From: Alphaproteobacteria bacterium
GTDB lineage: Bacteria; Pseudomonadota; Gammaproteobacteria; Burkholderiales; Burkholderiaceae_C
Direction of reading: 5' to 3'
DNA length: 64,000 nt
NCBI GenBank assembly: GCA_030054175.1
Contig: JASGCM010000009.1
Coordinates: 1 to 64,000, forward strand
Shown here: piece by piece, positions 46,244 through 55,270 of the stretch
Position numbering within the stretch: position 1 is the first letter of the stretch
How the letters are laid out: the number at the start of each line of letters is the position of its first letter
Notes under the pieces: model-generated
What the model was told of the DNA's origin: nothing
The model's database searches: none
What the model saw: only the letters and a program-made list of their open reading frames with translations
Position numbers and translations under genes: made by a program

Positions 46244-47439
46244 ACCTGGATTTGGCTCACTGGATGAGGCCGGGCACCCTGCAATTGGCCGCCTTGCCTC
46301 CCTTGTCAGTCTATGTGCATCTGCCGTGGTGCCTGAAGAAGTGCCCCTATTGCGATTTCAATTCGCACGAATGGCGTGGCGAAGATTTGGAGCAATCCGA
46401 GTCGCGCTATCTGGATGCTTTGGTGGCCGATTTGGACGCCAGCCTGCCTCTGGTCTGGGGGCGCAGCGTGCAAAGCGTATTCATCGGTGGCGGTACCCCA
46501 AGCTTGTTTTCACCCCGGGGCATCGAGCGCCTCTTGGGAGATCTGCGGGCCAGACTGCGCTGGGTGGCTGACGCTGAAGTCACTCTGGAAGCCAATCCGG
46601 GCACCTTCGAAAAAGATCGATTCAAGGCTTTTCGAGCCGCTGGGGTGAATCGACTCTCGATTGGTGTGCAGAGTTTCAACGACCGTTTTTTGCATCCGCT
46701 GGGGCGGGTACACGATGCCGCTCAGGCCTTGACCGCCGTGGAAGAGGCGGCGCGTTGCTTTGATACTTTCAACATCGATCTGATGTATGCCTTGCCGGGC
46801 CAGAGCTTGGCCGATTTCCAGGCCGATTTGGAGCAGGCGCTGGCTTTCGACCCGCCGCATCTCTCTTTGTACCACCTGACCATCGAACCCAACACGGCCT
46901 TTGCCAAGTTTCCCCCCGCCGGTTTGCCTGATGAGGACACTGCGTTTGACATGCTCGACCACATGGCGCAACGCACCGCCCAAGCCGGCTTGGACCGGTA
47001 CGAGGTTTCCGCCTATGCCCGAGCCGGTCACCGCTGCACACACAACCTGAACTATTGGCAGTTTGGCGATTATTTGGGACTGGGGGCTGGCGCGCACGGC
47101 AAGATCAGTTTCGCCCATCGGGTCATGCGAACAATCCGCTGGCGTGACCCGCAACGCTACATGGAAGGGGCCTTGGCAGGTCAGGCTCTGGCGCAGGCCG
47201 ATGAAGTCAAGCGAAGCGATTTGCCCTTTGAATTCATGTTGAACGCCTTGCGACTGCGTGAGGGCTTTGATTTGGCGTTGTTCACCGAGCGGACTGGCTT
47301 GCCCATCAGCAGCGTGCGCTCCGGCTTGGAGCAGGCCGAGAGCATGCACTGGTTGGTGCGGCAAGGAGATCGCATCCAACCCTCTGAGCGGGGCTTTGAT
47401 CTCTTGAGCGATTTACAGGCCCTCTTTCTGGCCGACTGA
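46240..47439 (+). CDS. hemW: Radical SAM heme chaperone HemW
   Basis: 399 residues. Radical SAM cluster motif LPWCLKKCPYCDFNSH (CxxxCxxC) is near residue 30. GGGTPSLFSP, EANPGTFEKDRF and NRLSIGVQSFND follow. It is annotated in older work as an oxygen-independent coproporphyrinogen oxidase, but the missing fourth Cys pattern fits HemW. The start at 46240 overlaps the rdgB stop (ATGA); the track uses an ATG 4 codons earlier. Confidence 0.94.
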   Translation: MNLDLAHWMRPGTLQLAALPPLSVYVHLPWCLKKCPYCDFNSHEWRGEDLEQSESRYLDALVADLDASLPLVWGRSVQSVFIGGGTPSLFSPRGIERLLGDLRARLRWVADAEVTLEANPGTFEKDRFKAFRAAGVNRLSIGVQSFNDRFLHPLGRVHDAAQALTAVEEAARCFDTFNIDLMYALPGQSLADFQADLEQALAFDPPHLSLYHLTIEPNTAFAKFPPAGLPDEDTAFDMLDHMAQRTAQAGLDRYEVSAYARAGHRCTHNLNYWQFGDYLGLGAGAHGKISFAHRVMRTIRWRDPQRYMEGALAGQALAQADEVKRSDLPFEFMLNALRLREGFDLALFTERTGLPISSVRSGLEQAESMHWLVRQGDRIQPSERGFDLLSDLQALFLAD

Positions 47440-47521
47440 ATTCCACGCGCATGGCAGGTCAAGCAAACTGGCGCCTTTGGCGTTATGCTGAAAGTCACGG
47501 ACCGACCTGTGGAGATCCAAC

Positions 47522-48262
47522 ATGAGTGATGCCGAACAACAAATTAGACGAGATTTGGCCGCCTGCTATCGCCTGGTGGCCCTGTACGGTTGGGACGACT
47601 TGATCTTTACCCATATCTCGGCGCGCGTGCCCGACGAACCGGGTCATTTTTTGATCAACCCCTACGGCCTGTTGTTCGAGGAAATCACTGCCTCAAGCCT
47701 GGTGAAAATCGATTTGCAGGGCCAAGTGGTTGGCACCAGTCGCTACCCGGTCAATCCGGCGGGTTTCACCATCCACTCAGCCATCCACGAAGTGCGCCAC
47801 GACGCGGCTTGCGTGATGCACCTGCATACCCTGGACGGCACGGCGGTGGCCAGTGATCCGCGCGGCCTCATGCCCTTGAATCAAACGGCTCAGCTGGTGT
47901 CCGAGCATCTGGCTTATCACGACTACGAGGGTGTTGCCCTCGACCACGCCGAGCGGCCTCGTTTGCAACAAGACCTCGGTGGGCGCGACATGATGCTGCT
48001 GCGCAACCACGGCACACTGACTCTTGGACGCAGTTGTGCCGATGCCTTCATGCGCATGTACTTCCTGGAGCGGGCCTGCTCGATGCAGGTGCGCACCCTG
48101 ATGTCATTGGGTTCGTCCGCCGCCTATCCGACCGCCCCGGAAGTGGTGGCCAAAAATGCCGCCCTGATGCAAGGCCCGGGCACCAGCGATTTGGCAGAAA
48201 AACTGGTCTGGCCGGCTTTGTTGCGCAAGCTTCAGAGGATCAGTCCCGATTACGCGAGTTGA
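47522..48262 (+). CDS. Class II aldolase/adducin family protein
   Basis: 246 residues. The fold signature includes HISARVPDEPGHFLINPYGLLFEEI, the metal-site His pair ACVMHLHTLDGTAVA, and LRNHGTLTLGRSCADAF. Such proteins act as sugar-phosphate aldolases or decarboxylases; the substrate cannot be deduced. It has a GTGGAG site upstream and no obvious operon partner. Confidence 0.88.
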   Translation: MSDAEQQIRRDLAACYRLVALYGWDDLIFTHISARVPDEPGHFLINPYGLLFEEITASSLVKIDLQGQVVGTSRYPVNPAGFTIHSAIHEVRHDAACVMHLHTLDGTAVASDPRGLMPLNQTAQLVSEHLAYHDYEGVALDHAERPRLQQDLGGRDMMLLRNHGTLTLGRSCADAFMRMYFLERACSMQVRTLMSLGSSAAYPTAPEVVAKNAALMQGPGTSDLAEKLVWPALLRKLQRISPDYAS

Positions 48263-48322
48263 AGCGCCACTTTGAATAACCCTAACTTGTCACCAGGTTG
48301 GGGCTCAATTTAATATCTCTTT

Positions 48323-48499
48323 ATGTTTTTTCAGACTGTGATTCAGGCCACCATGCTTCGCTTGCGGCGTTGGATCCCACCTCCACCCTTGCCAGGCGAA
48401 CGTCGCCAAGGTGTGGATCGTTCCGGTTTCATTTTGGGTTTGGTGTTGGTGTTTACCTTGCTGGGACTGTTGTTGATTTACGCCTTGCCTGATCGATGA
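48323..48499 (+). CDS. Small proline-rich membrane protein (58 aa)
   Basis: An ATG-to-TGA frame too short for the ORF track. It has a basic, proline-rich N-terminal half (RRWIPPPPLPGERR) and a single C-terminal helix (GFILGLVLVFTLLGLLLIYALP). No good ribosome site is seen; an in-frame ATG at 48353 is an alternative. The opposite-strand 67-aa frame over the same bases looks like a shadow. Function unknown. Confidence 0.5.
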   Translation: MFFQTVIQATMLRLRRWIPPPPLPGERRQGVDRSGFILGLVLVFTLLGLLLIYALPDR

Positions 48500-48651
48500 G
48501 TGAATCAATTGGTCGTATTTTATATTTTATTTTGTTTCTGTTTTGTAAAATTTAGCATGTATCCAATTGACCTTGTCGACTTTTAGATGCATCGTAAGGC
48601 CCATGTCCTGATGTAGGGGGCGAATCGGTTTGAATTCTGCTGCCATGGCAA

Positions 48652-49174
48652 ATGGTGATGCGTTGGGGCGTCTCACTTGGTCTGACTGGGTTTTTCTGGC
48701 TTTCTGATCGTGGTCTTGGGCTGCGTGGTGTGGGTCGGCAGCTTGGCCTATTCCGAGGGGCAAAAGACCGAGCAAACCAAGCGTCACGGGGAGGCTTGGC
48801 TGGCTTGGTTGCAAGAATCAAACCCAGAGCGTGAAAAAGCAGAATTCGAACCCAGTGCCTGTTCCCGTCAGACTGGAAGAACCTGGGGGGGATGCTTGCA
48901 GGCATTAACCGACCAAGACCTCCCGCTGACACACCAAATCAACGCGTTCACCGGTCAGCCAGTGACATGGGCGCCCAAATGCGATTTTCAGGATCGCTCC
49001 TTGGTCGGTGTTTTGGTGCTGGAAAAACTCAACCCCACGCCCCCTGGATCGGCCGTCCCTTTCGTGGTCACGCCGATGTCGCCCAGTGACCCTATTGCCT
49101 CAGCCATGGGGGTGCGTTTGACGGTGTGCGACAAGGGGGCCGGCCCCATCAAGATCGGCGAAACCGAGTTCTGA
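48652..49174 (+). CDS. Hypothetical membrane-anchored protein, probably frameshifted at a T run
   Basis: The C-terminal 154 codons (from GTG 48710) are open: a helix (GCVVWVGSLAYSEGQ) then a soluble domain with two Cys pairs (SACSRQTGRTWGGCLQ). The natural N-terminus seems to lie in another frame: MRWGVSLGLTGF from 48658. Removing one T from TTTTT at 48691-48695 joins them into one continuous helix, GLTGFSGFLIVVLGCVV. Either the gene is broken or translation starts at 48710 with a shortened anchor. Not recognised; it lies 8 bases before the second channel gene. Confidence 0.5.
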
Positions 49175-49182
49175 AGACAGCC

Positions 49183-50784
49183 ATGTCAAATTCCGCTCAC
49201 ACGCCCAGGCCTGATGACGACGAGGACTCGCCCTTGAGCTTGCGAGCCAATCTGTACGCATGGTTGCTCGACCCGCACCGAGAAAACAATCTGCACCGGA
49301 GTTTTGAGCGTTGGATCGGTATTCTGATCGTTGCCAACTTGTTCGCCCTGATGTTCGAACATGTGCCGGCCATCTATGAACCTTATGCCCGCTGGTTCCA
49401 CTGGTTTGACGGATTTTCTGTGGTGATCTTCACCATCGAATACTTGCTCAGGCTGTATCTTTCTCCTGAGGATCCAGAATTTGCTCGGGACGGGCAACCG
49501 CATTGGAATTACGTGCGCAGTCCCTTTGCCATCATCGATTTGTTGGCCGTGGCGCCGTTCTATTTGCAAGCCTTTATCCCGTTGGATTTGCGCGTTTTGC
49601 GTTTCCTGCGCTTGTTGCGAATTTTGAAATTTTTTAGGGTCTTGGTGCCGGCTTGGCGCGAGTTCGTCGAATTGAATCGGGGACGCACCTTTCGCCAGAA
49701 GGTGCACGCCCTGGTTTTCCCCAGTGAGTTCGGGGGCGCGCTGCATCACCTGTTTGATGGTTTCATCGTCGTCTGGGTGGTGGTCTCTGTCGTGGCTGTG
49801 GTGCTCGAGTCGGTGCACAGCGTCCACTACGTACTGAATATCGAGTTCATCTTGCTCGACGCAATCGCAGTCAGCATCTTTACCCTGGAGTATTTGTTGC
49901 GACTGTATGCTTGTGTGGAGAGTCCGGGGTGTCGTCATGCGCTTTTGGGCCGAGTGAAGCATGCCAAATCGATGAGCGCAATGATCGACTTTCTGGCGAT
50001 CTTGCCCTTTTTTCTGGAAGTTTTCCTGCATCACCTGATCGACTTGCGCTTTTTGTGCGTATTTCGATTGTTGCGACTGTTCAAGTTGACCCGTTACACC
50101 GGTGCCACCAACACCCTAAGTTCCGTCGTTTAGCGTGAATGGCCGATTTTGACGGCGTCAGCGTTCGTCATGTGGTTGTTGGTCATCATGACTGCCAGTT
50201 TGGGTTATTTGTTTGAGCACGATGCCCAGCCAGACAAGTTCGAAAACATCCCACAATCGATTTACTGGGCCGTGATCACACTGGCTTCGGTGGGGTATGG
50301 CGATATATCACCCATCACGCCGATGGGGCGCATCATGACCATCATTCTGGCTTTGCTGGGCATTGGCATATTCGCCATCCCGGCAGCCTTGTTGTCTTCG
50401 GCCTTCAGCGACCAGTTGCGCATCGAGCGTGTGACGCTGAAAAACGAACTTTATGAAATGCTATCCGACGGGCATTTGGATGAAGAGGAAATAGCGCAGG
50501 TCAAGCGCGAAGCCAAGCGCTTGCACATTGCCGATGACGAGGTTCAGCGCTTGATCCTGCGAGTGCAAAAAGAACATGAATTGAAAGACGATGTATCGGT
50601 TCTGCCTCTGCACAAAATCGCCGCCGATCCAGCGCATGCGATGGAGTATTACAAAGAGACCTTGGCACGATTGCGCCAGCTGGGTTTGATGACATCCAGC
50701 GAGGACTTCGTCCGGATGGCCCAAGAGCAAGTCCGTCTGAGCGAGGACGAATGGCGCATCTGGCAGTCAATCAACATGCGCTGA
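49183..50784 (+). pseudogene. Second double-voltage-sensor potassium channel, split by an amber codon
   Basis: Paralog of the 19852-21494 gene. First sensor about residues 40-155 with S4 LRVLRFLRLLRILKFFRV; second sensor 190-305 with S4 DLRFLCVFRLLRLFKLTRY. The frame then hits TAG at 50131-50133 and continues in the same frame with REWPILTASAFVMWLL (S5) and the K+ filter TLASVGYGD. A 200-residue tail follows (EEEIAQVKREAKRLHIADDEVQRLILRVQKEH). The part after TAG could start only at a TTG (50149). The stop separates sensors from pore. Start 49183 (MSNSAH). Confidence 0.85.
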
Positions 50785-50809
50785 CAGACAAGATGTGTTC
50801 CTAACTGTT

Positions 50810-51997
50810 TCACAGCACCACCGGCACTTCGGTGGCGGGAGGTGTGTTGCGGCTGCGGGTACAATGCACCAAGCCATCGATCATCACCATACCGATGCCG
50901 GGGATGTCGCCCAACTGAACGCTTTCGAGCAGCGTTTTGCCGGCAGTGTGTTTGGCGCGGTCCATGAATACGAAATCAGCGGCTCGACCGACTTCAATCA
51001 GACCACAGTTGAGGCCTCTGATGCGCGCCGTGTTGCCAGTAGCGAAGCAAAAAACCAGTTCGGCCGGAATGTGGCCCAGGCTGGAGAGCAGGGCGATGAT
51101 GCGCAAAATACCCAAGGGCTGCACCCCAGAGCCAGCCGGACCGTCGGTGCCCAGAATGATCCGGTGTGGGCATTTCAGTTCGAGCGCTGCGCGAGCGGCG
51201 GCAATCGCCACTCGCTCGTTGCCGTTGTGCACGATCTCGATGGCGCGTGACGATTTTTCGCACAACTCGCAGACATGCGATTCGGGCAGTGCCGTGTGGC
51301 CACCATTGATGTGGCCGATGATGTCGGCGTCGGCTTCGAGGACCACGTCTTTGTCAATCAGTCCCGAGCCCGGTATGGACGGCCCGCCAGTATGGATGGT
51401 GCTTTGGATGCCGTGTTTGCGCGCCCAAGCGACCATTTCTTTGGCCTCATAGCCGGCTTTCACCGACCCCAGCCCCACTTCGCCCAGCAGGCTGACGCCG
51501 GCAGCTGCCAACTCTCTGAAATCGTCTTCGGTCATGCCCTTCTCAATCACTGGCGCACCAGCCAGTACTTTGACGCCGCCCGGTCGAAAGTTGGCAAAAG
51601 CGCGCTGCGCAGTGATGGCCAGGGCTTTGAGGCCCACGATGTCCTTGGGTCGGCCGGGCAGATGCACCTCACCGGCCGAAATCATGGTGGTCACGCCACC
51701 ATGCATGGTCGAATCGATCCAACCCAGTTGGTTTTGGCGCGGGGTCCAGTCACCAAACACCGGGTGCACATGGCTGTCGATCAGGCCTGGACAGACGCAG
51801 GTGTGGCGCGCGTCGATCACGGTTTGGGCGTCCTCCAGGTCGCAGTCTTTCGCACGCCCCACCGCCGTGATCAAACCGTCTTCGATGACGATGGTGTCGG
51901 CGCTCAGAATGGGTTGGTCGATGTCGCCCGAGAGCAGCAGCCCGATGTGGCGGATGACGACTTTGCCCGATTTTTCTTCAAGGGTGGCGGTGGCCAT
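50810..51997 (-). CDS. Amidohydrolase, enamidase-like
   Basis: 395 residues of the metal-dependent amidohydrolase superfamily. HxH motif LIDSHVHPVFGDW is near residue 65, and the late ILGTDGPAGSGVQPLGI carries the catalytic Asp. The sequence fits enamidase, which in Eubacterium barkeri hydrolyses 1,4,5,6-tetrahydro-6-oxonicotinate to 2-formylglutarate. That fit is supported by a 6-hydroxynicotinate reductase-like gene 1.7 kb away. The start at 51997 has AGGAGACTCGC upstream; it overlaps the regulator gene. Confidence 0.8.
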   Translation of the reverse strand: MATATLEEKSGKVVIRHIGLLLSGDIDQPILSADTIVIEDGLITAVGRAKDCDLEDAQTVIDARHTCVCPGLIDSHVHPVFGDWTPRQNQLGWIDSTMHGGVTTMISAGEVHLPGRPKDIVGLKALAITAQRAFANFRPGGVKVLAGAPVIEKGMTEDDFRELAAAGVSLLGEVGLGSVKAGYEAKEMVAWARKHGIQSTIHTGGPSIPGSGLIDKDVVLEADADIIGHINGGHTALPESHVCELCEKSSRAIEIVHNGNERVAIAAARAALELKCPHRIILGTDGPAGSGVQPLGILRIIALLSSLGHIPAELVFCFATGNTARIRGLNCGLIEVGRAADFVFMDRAKHTAGKTLLESVQLGDIPGIGMVMIDGLVHCTRSRNTPPATEVPVVL

Positions 51998-52679
51998 GCG
52001 AGTCTCCTGTGGGGGGTGGGTTGGTGAGAACGATGCGCAACACCGCGTCGGTGACGAAATCTTTCCATGCCTGGGCATTTTCGGGCGAATCGACTCGCTC
52101 GCCAAGAAATGCCGATAACGTGTAGCGGTTGGACATCAGGAAGTAGCCGGTCGAGACGATCAGCAGATACACCTGACGCGCTTGCAAATCCGCCCGAAAG
52201 ACGCCACTGTCTTGTCCTCGGCGCAGGATGTCGGCGATCACTCCCACCGCCGGTGACGAGTATTGGGCTGCTCGAGTGGACTGGACGATGTGCCGACCTT
52301 GAAGCAGATTTTCGGTGTTGAGCAGGGTGATGAATTCTGGGTGCGCTCGGTAGTATCCCAACACGAAGTCGATCACCTGACACAAAGATTCAACAGGGTC
52401 TTGTGTGTTGAGTTTCAGTTGAGCTTCGGCTTCATTCATGCGCCGGTAGATGTCCTCGATCACTTCGATGAACAAGCCTTCCTTGCTGCCGAAGTAATAG
52501 TAGATCATGCGGTCGACCGACTTGGCCGCACGCGAGATTTTCTCAACACTGCCGCCTTGGTAGCCATGCTTGGCAAAGACCTGAGTGGCGGCCTTGAGAA
52601 TTTTGTCCCGTGTCGCTTGAGCCGACAAAGCCCGCACGCCCAAGCGAGCAGTGGCGGGGGGCTTGCGGGCCGAGGGCAT
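51978..52679 (-). CDS. TetR family transcriptional regulator
   Basis: 233 residues. The helix-turn-helix is TRDKILKAATQVFAKHGYQGGSVEKISRAAKSVDRMIYYYFGSKEGLF. The ligand domain is TetR_C-like with LLNTENLLQGRHI. It sits between the enamidase and ferredoxin reductase genes and overlaps the former, so it likely controls the catabolic cluster through the divergent region at 53461-53670. Confidence 0.93.
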   Translation of the reverse strand: MPSARKPPATARLGVRALSAQATRDKILKAATQVFAKHGYQGGSVEKISRAAKSVDRMIYYYFGSKEGLFIEVIEDIYRRMNEAEAQLKLNTQDPVESLCQVIDFVLGYYRAHPEFITLLNTENLLQGRHIVQSTRAAQYSSPAVGVIADILRRGQDSGVFRADLQARQVYLLIVSTGYFLMSNRYTLSAFLGERVDSPENAQAWKDFVTDAVLRIVLTNPPPTGDSHGHRHP

Positions 52680-52686
52680 GGCCTGC

Positions 52687-53460
52687 TTATTGTTCGGCGA
52701 ACGCCCGCTCGATCACGAAGTCGCCCGGGGTGCTGGTGTTGCCCTCGGCAAATCCGCGCTCTTCCAACATCTTTTTCAGATCACGCAACATTTGCGGGCT
52801 GCCGCAAATCATCACGCGGTCGTTTTCCCGGTTCAGCGCTGGCAGGTCCAGGTCGGAAGTGAGTCGGCCTGACTCAAGCAGATCGGTGATGCGACCTTGA
52901 TTCTTGTAGGGCTCACGGGTCACCGTGTGGTAATACAGGAATTGCTCGCGGACCAAGTCACCCAGCAGATCGTGTTGCGGCAGCTCTTGGGTGAGGTAGT
53001 CGTGGTAGGCCAACTCTTTAACTTCGCGCACGCCATGTACCAAAATGACTTTCTCGAACTTTTCGTAGGTTTCGGGATCGCGCAACACGCTCAGAAACGG
53101 AGCCATGCCGGTGCCCGTGCCCAGCATCCATAGGTTTTTGCCCGGTAACAAGTAATCAATCAGCAAAGTACCCGTGGGTTTGCGGCCCACGATGATCTCG
53201 TCTCCCACCTGGATGTGTTGCAGACGCGACGTCAGCGGGCCATCGGGCACTTTGATGCTGAGGAACTCCAGATGCTCCTCGTAGTTGGGACTGACGATGC
53301 TGTAAGCGCGCAGCAGTGGTTTGCCGTCGACCTTCAGACCGATCATGGTGAAGTGCCCGTTGGAAAAGCGCAAAGCCTGGTCACGGGTGGTAGTGAAACT
53401 GAACAAACGGTCGGTCCAGTGGTGGACCGACAAAACTTTTTCCTGGTGAAAAGCACTCAT
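52687..53460 (-). CDS. fpr: Ferredoxin-NADP+ reductase
   Basis: 257 residues. FAD site LLRAYSIVSPNYEEHLEF, NADP motifs LWMLGTGTGMAPFLSVLRD and VILVHGVREVKELAY, C-terminal MICGSPQMLRDLKKMLEERG. It transfers electrons between NADPH and ferredoxin/flavodoxin. Here it is divergent from the iron-sulfur reductase gene, suggesting it powers ring reduction. The start at 53460 gives the family length; the track extends 31 codons upstream. Confidence 0.94.
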   Translation of the reverse strand: MSAFHQEKVLSVHHWTDRLFSFTTTRDQALRFSNGHFTMIGLKVDGKPLLRAYSIVSPNYEEHLEFLSIKVPDGPLTSRLQHIQVGDEIIVGRKPTGTLLIDYLLPGKNLWMLGTGTGMAPFLSVLRDPETYEKFEKVILVHGVREVKELAYHDYLTQELPQHDLLGDLVREQFLYYHTVTREPYKNQGRITDLLESGRLTSDLDLPALNRENDRVMICGSPQMLRDLKKMLEERGFAEGNTSTPGDFVIERAFAEQ

Positions 53461-53670
53461 GGCAGGGCTCTGTGGTGTGGGGTTGTCGGTCGGGTTTGAC
53501 ACCGTGACAGCCCTCTTGTGGAAAGTGTTGGCTTGCACTATATTGTATTTCATGTAGTGTTTGCAACATGAAAATGAAGCAATCGCTACACGAATACAGG
53601 CGGCCAGACTTCAGTCTAGCCGTGGGCTCATGATTTTGGATGATGACCATCTAACCAAAAGGCATCAGGC
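53461..53670. promoter_or_regulatory. Divergent control region of the catabolic cluster
   Basis: 210 non-coding bases between fpr and the reductase gene. An imperfect palindrome CACTA...TAGTG spans 53536-53559 within an AT-rich stretch and could be the TetR operator. TTGCAC at 53534 might be a -35. Neither is proven by the sequence. Confidence 0.4.
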
Positions 53671-55263
53671 ATGACAGTGCACACCAAGGGCGACGGCTTG
53701 CCCGGACCGGACGAAACCCGTCCACATCTGGGCATCGAGCGAGCCGCGCCCCGCAACGAGCAGATGGCCGCGGACAAGGTGGAGTGCAACGCCTGCCCGG
53801 TGCTGTGTCAGATTTCCGTGGGTCGGGCTGGTGCTTGCGACCGCTATGCCAACGAGCAAGGGGTCTTGGTGCGAGTCGACCCGGTGGTGTGGTTGCGTCG
53901 TGCACCCAACCATGCGCCCCTCCAACAGGCCTTGATGGCGCGCGCCGAGGTGGGGCCTCAAGCCCTACCCGAGGCGGGTTCGGCGGATGATCCGGACTAC
54001 TTCGTCACCGGCATTGGTTCCTCGACCACCTACCCCGATTACAAACCGGCTCCTTTCATCGTCGCATCGAAAGTGCGCGGGGTAGATATGGTGACAGTGG
54101 TCACCGAGGGCATCTTCAGTTACTGCAGTTTCAAGGTCAAGATCGACACGGATCGTTTTTTGGGTCCCGAGCAAAGTGCGGTGCGCTACCGAGGCGAGGT
54201 CATTGGTCACGTCACCACGGCCGAATACGGTTCGCAAATGCTCAGTTTGGGCGGCGTGCATCACCTGACCGGTGGCAGCAAAAAAGAAGGCCGCCTGACT
54301 TTGGAGGCGATGCATCTGCTCGGTAATCTTCAGCCGGTCGAAGTGGACATTGAGCAAGGCGCAAAAGTTCGATTGCAAGCGGGGCAGGCCCCGGTCGTCA
54401 ATGGCGTAGCCGAGTCGCGCATGAGAGTCGGTTGCGGTTCGGCTGCGGTGGGTATCTTTGCGCAGCAGTGGTTGGGCCTGTGCGATGAGGTGGTGGTGGT
54501 CGATGACCACATTACCGGTGTCTTGTCGGAACACCAGGCTGGCCGTTGCCTGAACATGAAGCCAACCGGTGTGGGCATACGCGGGCGCAAGTCGACCCCC
54601 GGGCGCTATTTCCAGGTGGCCAGCCCGGGCGATGGCTGGGGCGGCACCGACATCAGCGACCCCTTGTCCATCCTGGAGCCTTTCGACCCCGAGGTGGCTT
54701 GGCCCGGGTTGCGCTTGCTCATGACGTCGACCACCGGTGAGCATTCGGCCTGGTTCGTGCTGGACGATCAACTCATGCCTCAGCCTGCGCCCATGCCTGA
54801 GGCGGTGCGCCAGGTGGTCGAGCGCATCGGTGAAAATTGCGAACCCTCCATGGTCAGCGTATTGTTTTTGGCCGGTGCTGGTGGCAGTTTGCGCGCTGGC
54901 GTCACCGACAACCCGATTCGACTGACCCAGGCCATCAAGCGGGCCTTGGTCAATGTGACCATTGGTGGCGCCTCGGCCTATGTGTGGCCTGGCGGCGGCA
55001 TCACACTCATGGCCGACGTCACCCGGATGCCGCAAGGCAGTTTTGGCACGGTGCCAACCCCGGCGATTGTCGCCCCCATCGAGTTTTCGATGAAGCTGTC
55101 TGACTACCAGGCTTTGGGCGGGCACATGGGTTTTGTGCGCACCTTGGAAGACAGCTTGCGTCACGGCGCCTGGCACAACGACGGGGCACCGCAAAAAATG
55201 GTTTGGCAAGCCCCCGAGGGCGTACAGCCTTGGCCGCTGCATCAACCACCGATGTTGGGCTGA
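53671..55263 (+). CDS. 6-hydroxynicotinate reductase-like iron-sulfur protein
   Basis: 530 residues. The N-terminus has a four-Cys cluster motif VECNACPVLCQISVGRAGACDRY (from about residue 38), followed by a large domain with GIGSSTTYPDYKPAPFIVASK and MRVGCGSAAVGIFAQQW. These features match 6-hydroxynicotinate reductase, which uses reduced ferredoxin to make 1,4,5,6-tetrahydro-6-oxonicotinate. The context (enamidase, Fpr, molybdenum hydroxylase) supports it. The true substrate could be another hydroxylated N-heterocycle. Confidence 0.8.
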   Translation: MTVHTKGDGLPGPDETRPHLGIERAAPRNEQMAADKVECNACPVLCQISVGRAGACDRYANEQGVLVRVDPVVWLRRAPNHAPLQQALMARAEVGPQALPEAGSADDPDYFVTGIGSSTTYPDYKPAPFIVASKVRGVDMVTVVTEGIFSYCSFKVKIDTDRFLGPEQSAVRYRGEVIGHVTTAEYGSQMLSLGGVHHLTGGSKKEGRLTLEAMHLLGNLQPVEVDIEQGAKVRLQAGQAPVVNGVAESRMRVGCGSAAVGIFAQQWLGLCDEVVVVDDHITGVLSEHQAGRCLNMKPTGVGIRGRKSTPGRYFQVASPGDGWGGTDISDPLSILEPFDPEVAWPGLRLLMTSTTGEHSAWFVLDDQLMPQPAPMPEAVRQVVERIGENCEPSMVSVLFLAGAGGSLRAGVTDNPIRLTQAIKRALVNVTIGGASAYVWPGGGITLMADVTRMPQGSFGTVPTPAIVAPIEFSMKLSDYQALGGHMGFVRTLEDSLRHGAWHNDGAPQKMVWQAPEGVQPWPLHQPPMLG

Positions 55264-55270
55264 CCAAGGC

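Noticed and set aside
50131-50133. TAG as a recoded sense codon in the second channel.
   Set aside because: A tRNA for amber suppression is not seen and nothing else in the window suggests recoding; a nonsense mutation or gene split is simpler.
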